A stretch of DNA of 12,235 nucleotides from Dictyoglomaceae bacterium. GTDB lineage: Bacteria > Dictyoglomota > Dictyoglomia > Dictyoglomales > Dictyoglomaceae. Below are positions 1 to 6,726 of this stretch, piece after piece. The translations under genes and the position numbers were made by a program. A model generated the notes under the pieces. It searched no databases. It was not told where the DNA came from and saw only the letters and a list, made by a program, of their open reading frames with translations. Positions within the stretch are counted from its first letter, which is position 1, and the number at the start of each line of letters is the position of its first letter. Location of the stretch: NCBI GenBank assembly GCA_026417425.1, contig JAOADF010000115.1:1-12235 (forward strand), in the 5' to 3' direction.

Positions 1-1
1 T

Positions 2-226
2 ACAGAAATTGCTTTTAAATCTATAATAATAACGATATTAATACTTCTATATACTATCATACTATTGGGAAGGATACCTTTCTTTTGGGCAACATTTATA
101 TTCTTAGCAAGTTCCATGTTTTTTCTCAAGGCGGCCTCTTGGTGGATAATACTTTTAGTTTCTGGCTTAGGTTCTCTATTAATTACATACTGTTTTGGAA
201 CCTTAGCGAGAATCCCCCTCCCCTAA
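2..226 (+). CDS. tctB: TctB family transporter small membrane subunit, 3' end only
   Basis: This is the C-terminal 74 residues of a gene cut by the left window edge, read in the frame starting at base 2 and ending with TAA at 224-226. The peptide is very hydrophobic and shows about three membrane segments (roughly residues 6-23, 26-42 and 45-63). It contains GRIPFFWATFIFL and ends in ARIPLP. TctB proteins have four membrane helices and usually finish with a short Pro-rich tail after the last one, so this fits the last three helices. It lies 40 bp upstream of tctA in the same direction, as is usual for tripartite tricarboxylate transporters, whose small subunit pairs with TctA in the inner membrane. 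The periplasmic binding protein TctC would be expected further upstream, outside the window. The stop codon sits inside a strong hairpin. The assignment rests on hydropathy and context more than on a conserved motif. Confidence 0.75.
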   Translation, partial: TEIAFKSIIITILILLYTIILLGRIPFFWATFIFLASSMFFLKAASWWIILLVSGLGSLLITYCFGTLARIPLP

Positions 227-237
227 GGGGGATTCTC
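208..237 (+). promoter_or_regulatory. Intercistronic hairpin over the tctB stop codon
   Basis: A perfect 12-bp stem pairs GAGAATCCCCCT (208-219) with AGGGGGATTCTC (226-237) around the 6-nt loop CCCCTA. Seven of the 12 pairs are G-C, which is unusual in this AT-rich DNA. The tctB stop TAA (224-226) lies in the loop and first base of the right arm, and the tctA ribosome site AGGAGG (253-258) starts 15 nt after the stem. No T-run follows, so it does not look like an intrinsic terminator. It could stabilise or delimit mRNA between cistrons, or tune tctA translation. The structure is seen; the role is inferred. Confidence 0.7.
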
Positions 238-252
238 CTAATTCGAGATTTT

Positions 253-269
253 AGGAGGACATATGTATG
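253..269 (+). promoter_or_regulatory. tctA ribosome binding site and start choice
   Basis: AGGAGG at 253-258 is 8 nt before ATG 267, which sets the tctA start. An ATG at 263 is in a different frame and only 4 nt from the Shine-Dalgarno. A second in-frame ATG at 276 would be 17 nt away, so it is less likely. Confidence 0.7.
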
Positions 270-1772
270 GGACTAATGATATTTTTTCAGGAGCTAGCTA
301 AATTACTAACAAATACACAAATAATGACCTTAATGTTTGTATCAACTATTTTAGGAATAATAATTGGAGCATTACCAGGACTTACTGCTACCATGGGTAT
401 TGCTCTTTTAACTGGGATTACTTTTGGTCTTCCTGCTAAATTAGCTATTCCCATTTTGATATCTATTTATGATGGTGCCATTTTTGGGGGGTCAATTTCT
501 GCTGTTCTTATAAATATTCCAGGAACCCCTGCCTCTGCTGCTACAGCTCTTGATGGTTATCCTTTAGCAAGACAAGGTAAAGCAAGAGAAGCTTTATTTA
601 TAACAAGATTTGCATCCTTTATAGGAAGTTTATTTGGAATGATATGTCTTTTAGAAATTGCTCCTTTATTAAGTAAAGTCGCATTACAATTTACTTCTCC
701 AGAATTTACCTTATTGGCAATTTTTGGAATAACTATTTGTGGTTCTTTGACATCACCCGATCTTGCTATTAAAGGTTGGATTGCTGGATTTTTGGGGATT
801 TTAGTTTCTTGTATTGGAATGGATGGTCTTCATGGATATCCAAGATTTACTTTTAATGTAAGAGAGCTTTTGGGAGGAATCTCCTATGTACCAGCGATGA
901 TAGGAGTTTTTGGAATCCCACAAGTTATTATTTCTTTAAGATATACCACTGGAGAAATGGTCAGAATTGCAGAAACTAAAACTAAATTATTAGATATGTT
1001 AAGAATAATTAAGAAACATATTTTTTGTGTATTAAGATCAGGAGTTATAGGAGTATATGTGGGAACAATCCCTGGTGTGGGAGAAGATGTTGCATCATGG
1101 CTTTCCTATGATACTGCAAAAAGAAGTAGTAAAGATCCAGAGTCTTTTGGAAAAGGAGCTTATGAAGGAATTATAGCTTCGGAAACTGCGAATAATGCAT
1201 GTATAGGGGGAGCTATAATTCCCTTATTAACCTTGGGAATTCCCGGAAGTCCTCCTGCTGCAGTTTTGCTTGGAGCATTACTTCTTCATGGTATACGTCC
1301 TGGACCTATGTTACAGTTTGAATTTCCCAATTTTATTTATGAAATGTCAGCGTTACTAGCTATAGCGAGTTTTCTTTTATTAATCTGTGGAACACTGATG
1401 ACAAGTATTCTAGTACCTATCTTAAGGAGAACAAAAAATGAGATTCTTATGCCTATAGTAGCAGCTTTATGTGTAATAGGTGCTTATGCAATAAATATAA
1501 GTCTTTTTGATATCAAGGTTATGGTGATTTTAGGACTCCTTGGTTATCTTCTTGTAGAAATGGGATACCCTATGGCGCCTTTTGTTTTAGGAGTTATTTT
1601 AGGTCCTATGATTGATGTAAATTTAAGAAGAACATTACTTACTTCTAATGGAAGTCTACTTCCCTTTATAACTCGTCCAGTGAGCATAATACTTTTGATA
1701 CTTATTGTTTTTTCTTTCATTTCTCAAACCTCTTGGTGGAAAAATAGAAAAAGGAAAGGAGTAAAAGCATGA
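267..1772 (+). CDS. tctA: TctA family tripartite tricarboxylate transporter large membrane subunit
   Basis: The large integral membrane subunit of a TTT-family secondary transporter, which with TctB and a periplasmic binding protein imports carboxylates using an ion gradient. At 501 residues it has the usual full length and about a dozen hydrophobic segments. The two family repeats are visible. The first has GALPGLT (34-40) followed by a block at about 72-104 containing FGGSISAVLINIPGTP and DGYPLARQG. The second has GTIPGVGE (266-273) followed by a block at about 300-338 containing ETANNACIGG and LTLGIPGSPP. These Gly/Pro-rich re-entrant motifs define TctA. The substrate cannot be read from the sequence; characterised members carry citrate, tartrate, aromatic acids and sugar acids, and the neighbouring sugar isomerases favour a hydroxylated carboxylate. 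It overlaps the next gene by ATGA, so the two are probably translationally coupled. Confidence 0.95.
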   Translation: MGLMIFFQELAKLLTNTQIMTLMFVSTILGIIIGALPGLTATMGIALLTGITFGLPAKLAIPILISIYDGAIFGGSISAVLINIPGTPASAATALDGYPLARQGKAREALFITRFASFIGSLFGMICLLEIAPLLSKVALQFTSPEFTLLAIFGITICGSLTSPDLAIKGWIAGFLGILVSCIGMDGLHGYPRFTFNVRELLGGISYVPAMIGVFGIPQVIISLRYTTGEMVRIAETKTKLLDMLRIIKKHIFCVLRSGVIGVYVGTIPGVGEDVASWLSYDTAKRSSKDPESFGKGAYEGIIASETANNACIGGAIIPLLTLGIPGSPPAAVLLGALLLHGIRPGPMLQFEFPNFIYEMSALLAIASFLLLICGTLMTSILVPILRRTKNEILMPIVAALCVIGAYAINISLFDIKVMVILGLLGYLLVEMGYPMAPFVLGVILGPMIDVNLRRTLLTSNGSLLPFITRPVSIILLILIVFSFISQTSWWKNRKRKGVKA

Positions 1773-2734
1773 TGAGGCCAAAGTACTCTGTTATTACTGG
1801 TTTTCTTGGAAGACTTACTGATAGATTTGCAGAATATCAACCTCCAAGATCTTTGGAGGAAAAGTTTGAATTGGCAAAGAAAATTTATAAATGTTCTGGA
1901 TTAGAAGTTATATACCCTTCTGATTTTTCAGATCCCGTCCTCCTAAAGAAACTATTAAAGGATTATAATTTTGAGGTATCTGCAGTAAATCTAAATGTAA
2001 AAAGTGAAGAAAAATGGAGATTTGGTTCCTTCTCTTCTCCAGACAGAAAAACTCGAGAAGAAGCAATAAGATATATGAAATCCGCTATGGATTTTGCAGA
2101 AGAATTGGGATGTAATTTAGTAACCTGTGCTCTTCTTAATGATGGGAGTGATTATCCTTTCGAATTGGATTACATAAATGCATGGAAAAATACTGTGGAA
2201 TCTATTAGAGAATGTGCGGATTACAAGAAGAACGTAAAAATAAGTATTGAATATAAACTTTGCGAACCAAGAATGCATGTGATTATAGGAAATGCAGGAA
2301 AATCTGCATTTTTCTGTGATCAGATAGGAAGAGAAAATGTGGGAGTTACGTTAGATGTAGGGCATGCTTTTCAATCCTTAGAATCTCCTGCTGAAAGTCT
2401 TGCTGTTCTTGGAAGTACAGGGAAACTCTTCTATATTCATATAAATGATAATTATAGAAATTGGGACTGGGATATGATACCCGGTACTGTAAACTTTTTA
2501 GATTATGTAGAGTTTGTATTATATCTTAAAAGACTTGGATACAATTTCTGGATCACTGCAGATGTTTTTCCTCAAAGATTAGATCCTGTTAAAACTTTCT
2601 CAAAAACCTTTGAATGGATGGATTTATTATTTGATATTGCAGAAGAATTGGAAAAAAGAAACATCTTTGAAGTTATCAAAAAGGGAGATATTCTTGAGAC
2701 ATTATCTCTAGTAAGTTCCGTATTAAAAACTTAA
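1769..2734 (+). CDS. Sugar phosphate isomerase/epimerase, xylose isomerase-like TIM barrel
   Basis: A 321-residue protein of the xylose isomerase-like/AP endonuclease 2 TIM-barrel family, whose members isomerise or epimerise aldoses, ketoses and their phosphates, or decarboxylate keto sugar acids, using a divalent metal. Likely metal ligands are visible in order: E161 in SIEYK, D196 with H199 in TLDVGH, H224 in HINDN, and D265 in ITADVFP. Many family members have Glu at the last position, whereas L-rhamnose isomerase uses Asp there, so the site looks intact. The segment NDGSDYPFELDY (124-135) and the WDWDMIPG loop (232-239) probably shape substrate specificity. The start overlaps tctA by ATGA, with AAGGAAAGGAG about 7 nt upstream. 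The exact substrate is unknown; related folds include L-rhamnose isomerase, OtnI and apionate-pathway enzymes. The family is certain, the reaction is not. Confidence 0.85.
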   Translation: MMRPKYSVITGFLGRLTDRFAEYQPPRSLEEKFELAKKIYKCSGLEVIYPSDFSDPVLLKKLLKDYNFEVSAVNLNVKSEEKWRFGSFSSPDRKTREEAIRYMKSAMDFAEELGCNLVTCALLNDGSDYPFELDYINAWKNTVESIRECADYKKNVKISIEYKLCEPRMHVIIGNAGKSAFFCDQIGRENVGVTLDVGHAFQSLESPAESLAVLGSTGKLFYIHINDNYRNWDWDMIPGTVNFLDYVEFVLYLKRLGYNFWITADVFPQRLDPVKTFSKTFEWMDLLFDIAEELEKRNIFEVIKKGDILETLSLVSSVLKT

Positions 2735-2748
2735 ATTAGGAGTCAAAA

Positions 2749-3474
2749 ATGCTTAGATTTATAGAGATAGAAGAAAGAATTCCAGTATTAATAATAAGAT
2801 TAAATCGTCCTGAGTTTCAAAATAAATTAAATATAGAAATGATGGAGGAAATAATCTCTAATTTAGATATAGCGGATAAAAATCCTAATATAAAAGTTAT
2901 AGTATTATCATCAAAGGGGAAGGTGTTTTGTGCAGGAGGAGATCTAGGAAATTATAAAAAGATTTCAGAATTAAGAACATTTGGAGAAACATTTATTAAA
3001 CTCCATATAAAAATTTTAAAATTGAATAAACCAGTCATCTGTTCAGTGGAAGGGGGTGCCTTTGGGGGTGGATTAAGCTTAATAAATGTGTGTGATATTG
3101 CCATTGCCTCTCAAAAGGCGACCTTTGGTTTTCCTGAAATTAAATCTGATTTGGCTCCTATGATGTCTTTAGCAGGAACTGGAAGAAGCTTAAATAAAAA
3201 AATTATTAATGAATTAGCCTTAACAGGAAGAGAAATTTCTGCAGAAGAAGCTAAAAGCCTAGGAATAATAAATCAAATTGAAAAAGAGGGAAAAGTAGAA
3301 GAAACAGCAATAAATTTAGCATTTGAAATTTCTAAGAAAAATAGTACTGCAATATCTTTTTATAAATATTTATATAGATATGTGTACGAAAAAGATCTTG
3401 AAGAAAGAATGGAGAGAGGTTTAGATGTATTAATCAATTTATTAAAAGAAAAGGAGGAGAGTAATACTAAATGA
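2749..3474 (+). CDS. Crotonase-fold enoyl-CoA hydratase/isomerase family protein
   Basis: A 241-residue, slightly short member of the crotonase superfamily, which acts on acyl-CoA thioesters through a stabilised enolate. The first oxyanion-hole segment is FCAGGDL (60-66). The second lies in VEGGAFGGGLSL (about 100-111). The Glu matching rat enoyl-CoA hydratase Glu164 is present as E130 in FGFPE. The partner Glu144 position, two residues after GGG, is Ser110. Loss of one catalytic Glu is common in family members that are isomerases, hydrolases, decarboxylases or lyases, so simple hydration is not assured. AGGAG at 2738-2742 is 6 nt before the ATG. It follows the isomerase by 14 bp and overlaps the lyxose isomerase-like gene by ATGA. 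Its presence among sugar isomerases and a BKACE suggests that a CoA thioester occurs in the pathway (inference). Confidence 0.88.
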   Translation: MLRFIEIEERIPVLIIRLNRPEFQNKLNIEMMEEIISNLDIADKNPNIKVIVLSSKGKVFCAGGDLGNYKKISELRTFGETFIKLHIKILKLNKPVICSVEGGAFGGGLSLINVCDIAIASQKATFGFPEIKSDLAPMMSLAGTGRSLNKKIINELALTGREISAEEAKSLGIINQIEKEGKVEETAINLAFEISKKNSTAISFYKYLYRYVYEKDLEERMERGLDVLINLLKEKEESNTK

Positions 3475-4022
3475 TTACCAAAAAGGAGTACTTAGAATAC
3501 AAGGAACTTGGTCTAAAATATCTTGAAAAAGCTCATGTAATAATAAGAGAAGAGGAAATTGAGAAAATAGAGGTGGCAGATTTTGGATTAAGTGATCTTG
3601 CTAATTTTGGCATAATAACTCTAACTTTTTTTAATACTGAAAGGATAAGCGCAAAGGTAATAGTAGTCCCTCCAAGAAGAATATGTCCAGAACATTGGCA
3701 TCCTCCCTATGCTAATGATCCAGGAAAGGAAGAAGTTATGAGATTAAGATGGGGAACTTTATATTTATATGTGGAGGGAGAAAAAACTTTAAATCCTAAA
3801 GCTATATTACCTGAATATAGGAAAAAATATTTTACTGTTTGGAAGGAAATTATTATGAAACCAGGAGATCAATATTATTTTACTCCAGGAATTAAACATT
3901 GGTTTCAAGCTGGAGATGAAGGAGCCGTGATAGACGACTATTCTACTTGTTCTCGGGACGCTTTAGATCAATTTACTGATCCTGATATTGTAAGAATTCC
4001 AGTAATTAAGGAGGAAAAATAA
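3471..4022 (+). CDS. D-lyxose ketol-isomerase family cupin
   Basis: A 183-residue cupin closely resembling D-lyxose isomerases of the YdaE type, which interconvert D-lyxose and D-xylulose and, less well, D-mannose and D-fructose, using Mn2+. The metal site is H75 and H77 in EHWHPPY, E88 in GKEEVMR and H143 in IKHWFQAGDEG. As I recall the Bacillus YdaE ligands (H69, H71, E82, H137), the spacing is identical. Other family blocks are RWGTLYLYVEGE (93-104), MKPGDQYYFTPG (129-140) and DQFTDPDIVR (166-175). A full-length enzyme is present. The start overlaps the crotonase gene by ATGA, and AGGAGG (3452-3457) is a rather distant 13 nt upstream, so coupling may matter. The true substrate here may be another aldose or a branched sugar, since the cluster is not a known lyxose operon. 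Confidence 0.88.
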   Translation: MITKKEYLEYKELGLKYLEKAHVIIREEEIEKIEVADFGLSDLANFGIITLTFFNTERISAKVIVVPPRRICPEHWHPPYANDPGKEEVMRLRWGTLYLYVEGEKTLNPKAILPEYRKKYFTVWKEIIMKPGDQYYFTPGIKHWFQAGDEGAVIDDYSTCSRDALDQFTDPDIVRIPVIKEEK

Positions 4023-4025
4023 ATT

Positions 4026-4838
4026 ATGGAGAAAATAATAATCGGTGTTGCTCCTGTGGGAGGCTGGGGAGAAGGAAAAAATAATCCATTAACTCCTAAG
4101 GAGATAGCAGAGGAAGTTTATAGATGTTGGAACGAAGGAGCGTCCTATGTTCATCTTCATGTAAGAGATGAAAAGGGGATATTGACAGATGATTTAACAT
4201 TATTTAAAGAAACTGTAAATCTTATTAAGGCAAAGTGTGATATTATTATTGATGGTTCTACAGGAGGATATCCTTCTCTAACCCCACATCAAAGAAGTCT
4301 TGTTTTAGAAGTACCTGAAGTTGAGCTAGCCTCTTTAAATATGGGATCATGTAATTTTTTTGATGGTGTTTATATAAATTCCCCAAAGGATATAGAATTC
4401 TGGGCAAATAAAATGCGAGAGAAAAGAATAAAACCAATTTTTGAGGTTTTTGAAGTAGGTATGATTGAAAATGCTAAAAAAATTATAAATAAAAATTTAT
4501 TCTTACCTCCTTATCTTTTTGATTTTTGTTTAAACTTTCCTGGTGCAATGCCCATTTCTCCTAAAAATATTCTTTTCCTATCAGAATCTTTGCCAGAAAA
4601 TTCTATTTGGGGATTGGTATACTATGGAGGTAAAAATTCTATTTTAATGCAAGTTACTGCAATATCTCTTTCTGCAACTATGGTAAGATGTGGCTTTGAA
4701 GATAGCCCTTATATTGCAGGAGAAGAATTGGCAAAAAGTAATGCTCAATTGGTAGAAAAAATTGTAAAAATAATAAGAGAAATAGGGAAGGATATTGCTT
4801 CACCATATGAGGCAAGAAGAATTCTAGGCTTATCTTAA
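4026..4838 (+). CDS. BKACE (DUF849) beta-keto acid cleavage enzyme
   Basis: A 270-residue TIM-barrel enzyme of the DUF849/BKACE family, which condenses a beta-keto acid with acetyl-CoA and releases acetoacetate plus a new acyl-CoA. Zn ligands are H43 and H45 in the signature YVHLHVRD, and E225 in RCGFED (221-226). R221 and D226 match the catalytic Arg/Asp of the lysine-fermentation enzyme Kce. The C-terminus (SNAQLVEK; ASPYEARRILGL) is typical. Two departures stand out. Aligning the N-termini by hand, Kce Glu14, which holds the substrate amino group, is W14 here in APVGGWGEGKNN. The usual GGH before the VR motif is ATM (217-219). Both suggest a substrate other than 3-keto-5-aminohexanoate. 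AAGGAGG (4008-4014) lies 11 nt before the ATG. It is the last plus-strand gene, and its 3' end overlaps the convergent transketolase gene by 9 bp. Confidence 0.9.
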   Translation: MEKIIIGVAPVGGWGEGKNNPLTPKEIAEEVYRCWNEGASYVHLHVRDEKGILTDDLTLFKETVNLIKAKCDIIIDGSTGGYPSLTPHQRSLVLEVPEVELASLNMGSCNFFDGVYINSPKDIEFWANKMREKRIKPIFEVFEVGMIENAKKIINKNLFLPPYLFDFCLNFPGAMPISPKNILFLSESLPENSIWGLVYYGGKNSILMQVTAISLSATMVRCGFEDSPYIAGEELAKSNAQLVEKIVKIIREIGKDIASPYEARRILGLS

Positions 4839-5786
4839 AATTTTTTCTTTCTTTTTAATGATCTCAATACATGCATTTGCTATATGTCTTGGAGAAAGTC
4901 CATAAATTTCGAAAAGTTCCTTCCAATCTCCTGATTCTCCAAAAGTATCATTTAATCCTATTCTTTTCATGGGAACAGGATGATTTTCAACTAATACTTC
5001 TGCTACTGCGCCTCCTAGGCCACCTATTATATTATGATCTTCACATGTCACAATTCCTCCTGTTTTTTTTGCTAAGTTAATAATAAGTTCTGAATCGATC
5101 GGCTTTATGGTACTCATATCTACCACTTTTGCTCTTATTCCTTTTTCTTTTAAAATTTTAATTGCTTCTAAAGCCATAAGTACCATAATTCCTGTTGCAA
5201 TTATAGAAATATCATCTCCTTCATCTAGAATTATATTTCCCTTGCCAATTTCAAATTTACAAGATTCTTCATATATTATTGGTGTTGGATTTCTCATGGT
5301 TCTAAGATAGGTAGGTCCATAATCTTCTGCTATAGCAAATACTGCTTTTTTAGTTGCTACCGCATCCGCTGGATGAATCACTTTCATATTAGGTAAAGAT
5401 CTCATAATTGCAATATCCTCTGTTCCTTGATGGGTAGGGCCATCTCCTCCTACTTGTATTCCTCCATGACTTGCTGCTATTTTAACATTCACATTAGGAT
5501 AACAAATAAAAGTTCTTACTTGTTCACAGGCTCTCATACTTGCAAATACTGCATAGGTACTTGTAAATACAATTTTCCCTGTTGTAGCTAAACCTGCTGC
5601 AACTAACATTAAATTTTGTTCCGCAACTCCCACATTAAAAGCTCTATCAGGAAAAAGTTTATGAAATTTTGTAGTATATGTAGATTTAGATATATCCGCA
5701 TCAATGACTACCACATTGGGATTTACTTGACCTAATTCTACTAAGGCTTCTCCAAAGGCTTCCCTTGTTGCAATTTCCTTTTTCAT
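4830..5786 (-). CDS. Transketolase C-terminal subunit (Pyr and C domains)
   Basis: A 318-residue protein carrying the pyrimidine-binding and C-terminal domains of transketolase, the second half of a split enzyme. It pairs with the N-terminal subunit encoded just upstream to transfer two-carbon ketol units between sugar phosphates with thiamine diphosphate. The cofactor-activating Glu is E56 in NVGVAEQN. H107, D115 and H119 in the SHGGIQ...GGDGPTHQ block have the same spacing as H461, D469 and H473 of E. coli TktA. R8 and R162 may be the phosphate-binding arginines. The C domain covers about 190-310 and includes TCEDHNIIGGLGGAVAE. Its ATG overlaps the upstream stop (ATGA, 5783-5786), with GGGAGG about 10 nt upstream. 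Residue retention argues for phosphorylated substrates. The donor may be an ordinary pentose phosphate or, given the neighbours, a less usual ketose phosphate. Confidence 0.93.
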   Translation of the reverse strand: MKKEIATREAFGEALVELGQVNPNVVVIDADISKSTYTTKFHKLFPDRAFNVGVAEQNLMLVAAGLATTGKIVFTSTYAVFASMRACEQVRTFICYPNVNVKIAASHGGIQVGGDGPTHQGTEDIAIMRSLPNMKVIHPADAVATKKAVFAIAEDYGPTYLRTMRNPTPIIYEESCKFEIGKGNIILDEGDDISIIATGIMVLMALEAIKILKEKGIRAKVVDMSTIKPIDSELIINLAKKTGGIVTCEDHNIIGGLGGAVAEVLVENHPVPMKRIGLNDTFGESGDWKELFEIYGLSPRHIANACIEIIKKKEKILR

Positions 5787-6622
5787 AATCTTGAAACCTC
5801 CCTTTCCAACTCTTCCATAGCTTTTTTATACTCTTCCTCATTTGGCGCCAGTCCATGCCATTCTACTTCATTTTCCATAAAAGATACACCTTTACCTTTT
5901 ATAGTATGAGCAATAATAACTGCAGGTCCCCCCACTTTAAATGCCCATTGGAAAGCATTGAGAATTTCTTCGATATTATGTCCATCTATTTCTCTAACTT
6001 TCCATCCGAAAGCCTCCCACTTTTCTCGAAAAGGTTCCACATTCATGATTTCTCGAAGCCATCCATCCACTTCGAGTCCATTATAATCTACAATTGCATA
6101 TAAATTATCCAATTTATAATGAACTGCACACATTGCTGACTCCCATATACTACCTTCCTGACATTCTCCATCACCTAATAGTACAAAAACTCGTGATTTT
6201 TTATCTGACCTTTTTAATCCCAAGGCCATACCTACACCAATTCCTAAACCATTTCCTAGAGATCCTGAGGTATAATCAACTCCTGGGGTCTTTTTCATAT
6301 CAGGATGCCCCTGAAGAATAGAATGAGTTTTTCTTAAGGTCCAGAGATGTTCCCTTTCAAAAAATCCCTTTTTCGCAAGAGCTGAGTAATGAATTGGGCA
6401 TGAATGTCCCTTGGAAAGAATAAATCTATCTCTATCTTCCCATTTGGGATTTTTAGGATCTACATTCATGATTTCAAAATATAAAACAGAAATTATTTCT
6501 GCTGAAGATAGGGATCCTCCTGGGTGACCTGCCTTTGCTTTAAAAATCATCTCAATTACATCTTTTCTTAATTCCCAAGCTATTCTTTTAAGTCTTTTTA
6601 TCTTTTCTTCCCAAGTTTCCAT
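5783..6622 (-). CDS. Transketolase N-terminal subunit (thiamine diphosphate PP domain)
   Basis: A 279-residue N-terminal half of a split transketolase, which binds the diphosphate and Mg2+ of thiamine diphosphate. The ThDP motif starts with GDG at 150-152 and ends at N181 in DYNG, the same 30-residue spacing as D155/N185 of E. coli TktA. Active-site histidines are recognisable: H33 in AGHPGGS, H73 in KGHS, H106 in QGHPD and H256 in EWHGLAP. The stretch GSLGNGLGIGVGMAL (120-134) is typical. The start has a strong GGGGAGG 7 nt upstream. It leads a two-gene transcription unit behind its own promoter and palindromic operator in the 104-bp gap to the kinase gene. Split transketolases are common in archaea, anaerobes and dedicated sugar operons, including the apulose-4-phosphate transketolase pair, so the sugar cannot be fixed from this subunit alone. 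Confidence 0.93.
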   Translation of the reverse strand: METWEEKIKRLKRIAWELRKDVIEMIFKAKAGHPGGSLSSAEIISVLYFEIMNVDPKNPKWEDRDRFILSKGHSCPIHYSALAKKGFFEREHLWTLRKTHSILQGHPDMKKTPGVDYTSGSLGNGLGIGVGMALGLKRSDKKSRVFVLLGDGECQEGSIWESAMCAVHYKLDNLYAIVDYNGLEVDGWLREIMNVEPFREKWEAFGWKVREIDGHNIEEILNAFQWAFKVGGPAVIIAHTIKGKGVSFMENEVEWHGLAPNEEEYKKAMEELEREVSRL

Positions 6623-6653
6623 AAATTTCCTCCCCAGAAATTCTTTATATCAG

Positions 6654-6677
6654 ATGAATACTGTATACAGTGTTCAT
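6654..6677. promoter_or_regulatory. 24-bp palindromic operator, GntR-type core TGTATACA
   Basis: The arms ATGAATACTGTA (6654-6665) and TACAGTGTTCAT (6666-6677) match in 11 of 12 positions as an inverted repeat. The core TGTATACA resembles sites bound by FCD-type GntR regulators of sugar acid and carboxylate genes. It spans the -10 edge and the predicted transcription start of the transketolase promoter, so a bound protein should block transcription. No regulator gene lies in the window. Confidence 0.75.
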
Positions 6678-6704
6678 TATAACAGATAAAAATTGAAAAT
6701 ACAA
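6676..6704 (-). promoter_or_regulatory. Predicted sigma-A promoter for the transketolase pair
   Basis: On the minus strand, TTGTAT (6704-6699) is followed after 17 nt by a perfect TATAAT (6681-6676). TGT directly precedes the hexamer, giving an extended -10. Transcription should start near 6669, inside the palindrome, leaving a leader of about 47 nt before the ATG at 6622. The -35 matches only TTG of the consensus, which the extended -10 may offset. ATTGTAT of the -35 region is repeated 12 bp upstream (plus-strand ATACAAT at 6699 and 6711). Confidence 0.7.
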
Positions 6705-6726
6705 TCATATATACAATTAAATTTTT

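Noticed and set aside
85..276. Small 63-residue reading frame at the left end
   Set aside because: It runs out of frame through the tctB end and the hairpin, has no homology-like pattern, and the TctB frame explains the region better.
4839..4858. T-rich run after the BKACE gene as an intrinsic terminator
   Set aside because: No stable stem precedes the T-run, and the bases are coding on the minus strand (the Lys-rich end of the transketolase subunit).
6682..6726. Terminator downstream of the kinase gene
   Set aside because: The sequence is AT-rich with only weak, interrupted pairing and no GC stem, so transcripts from the kinase may read through into the transketolase genes.
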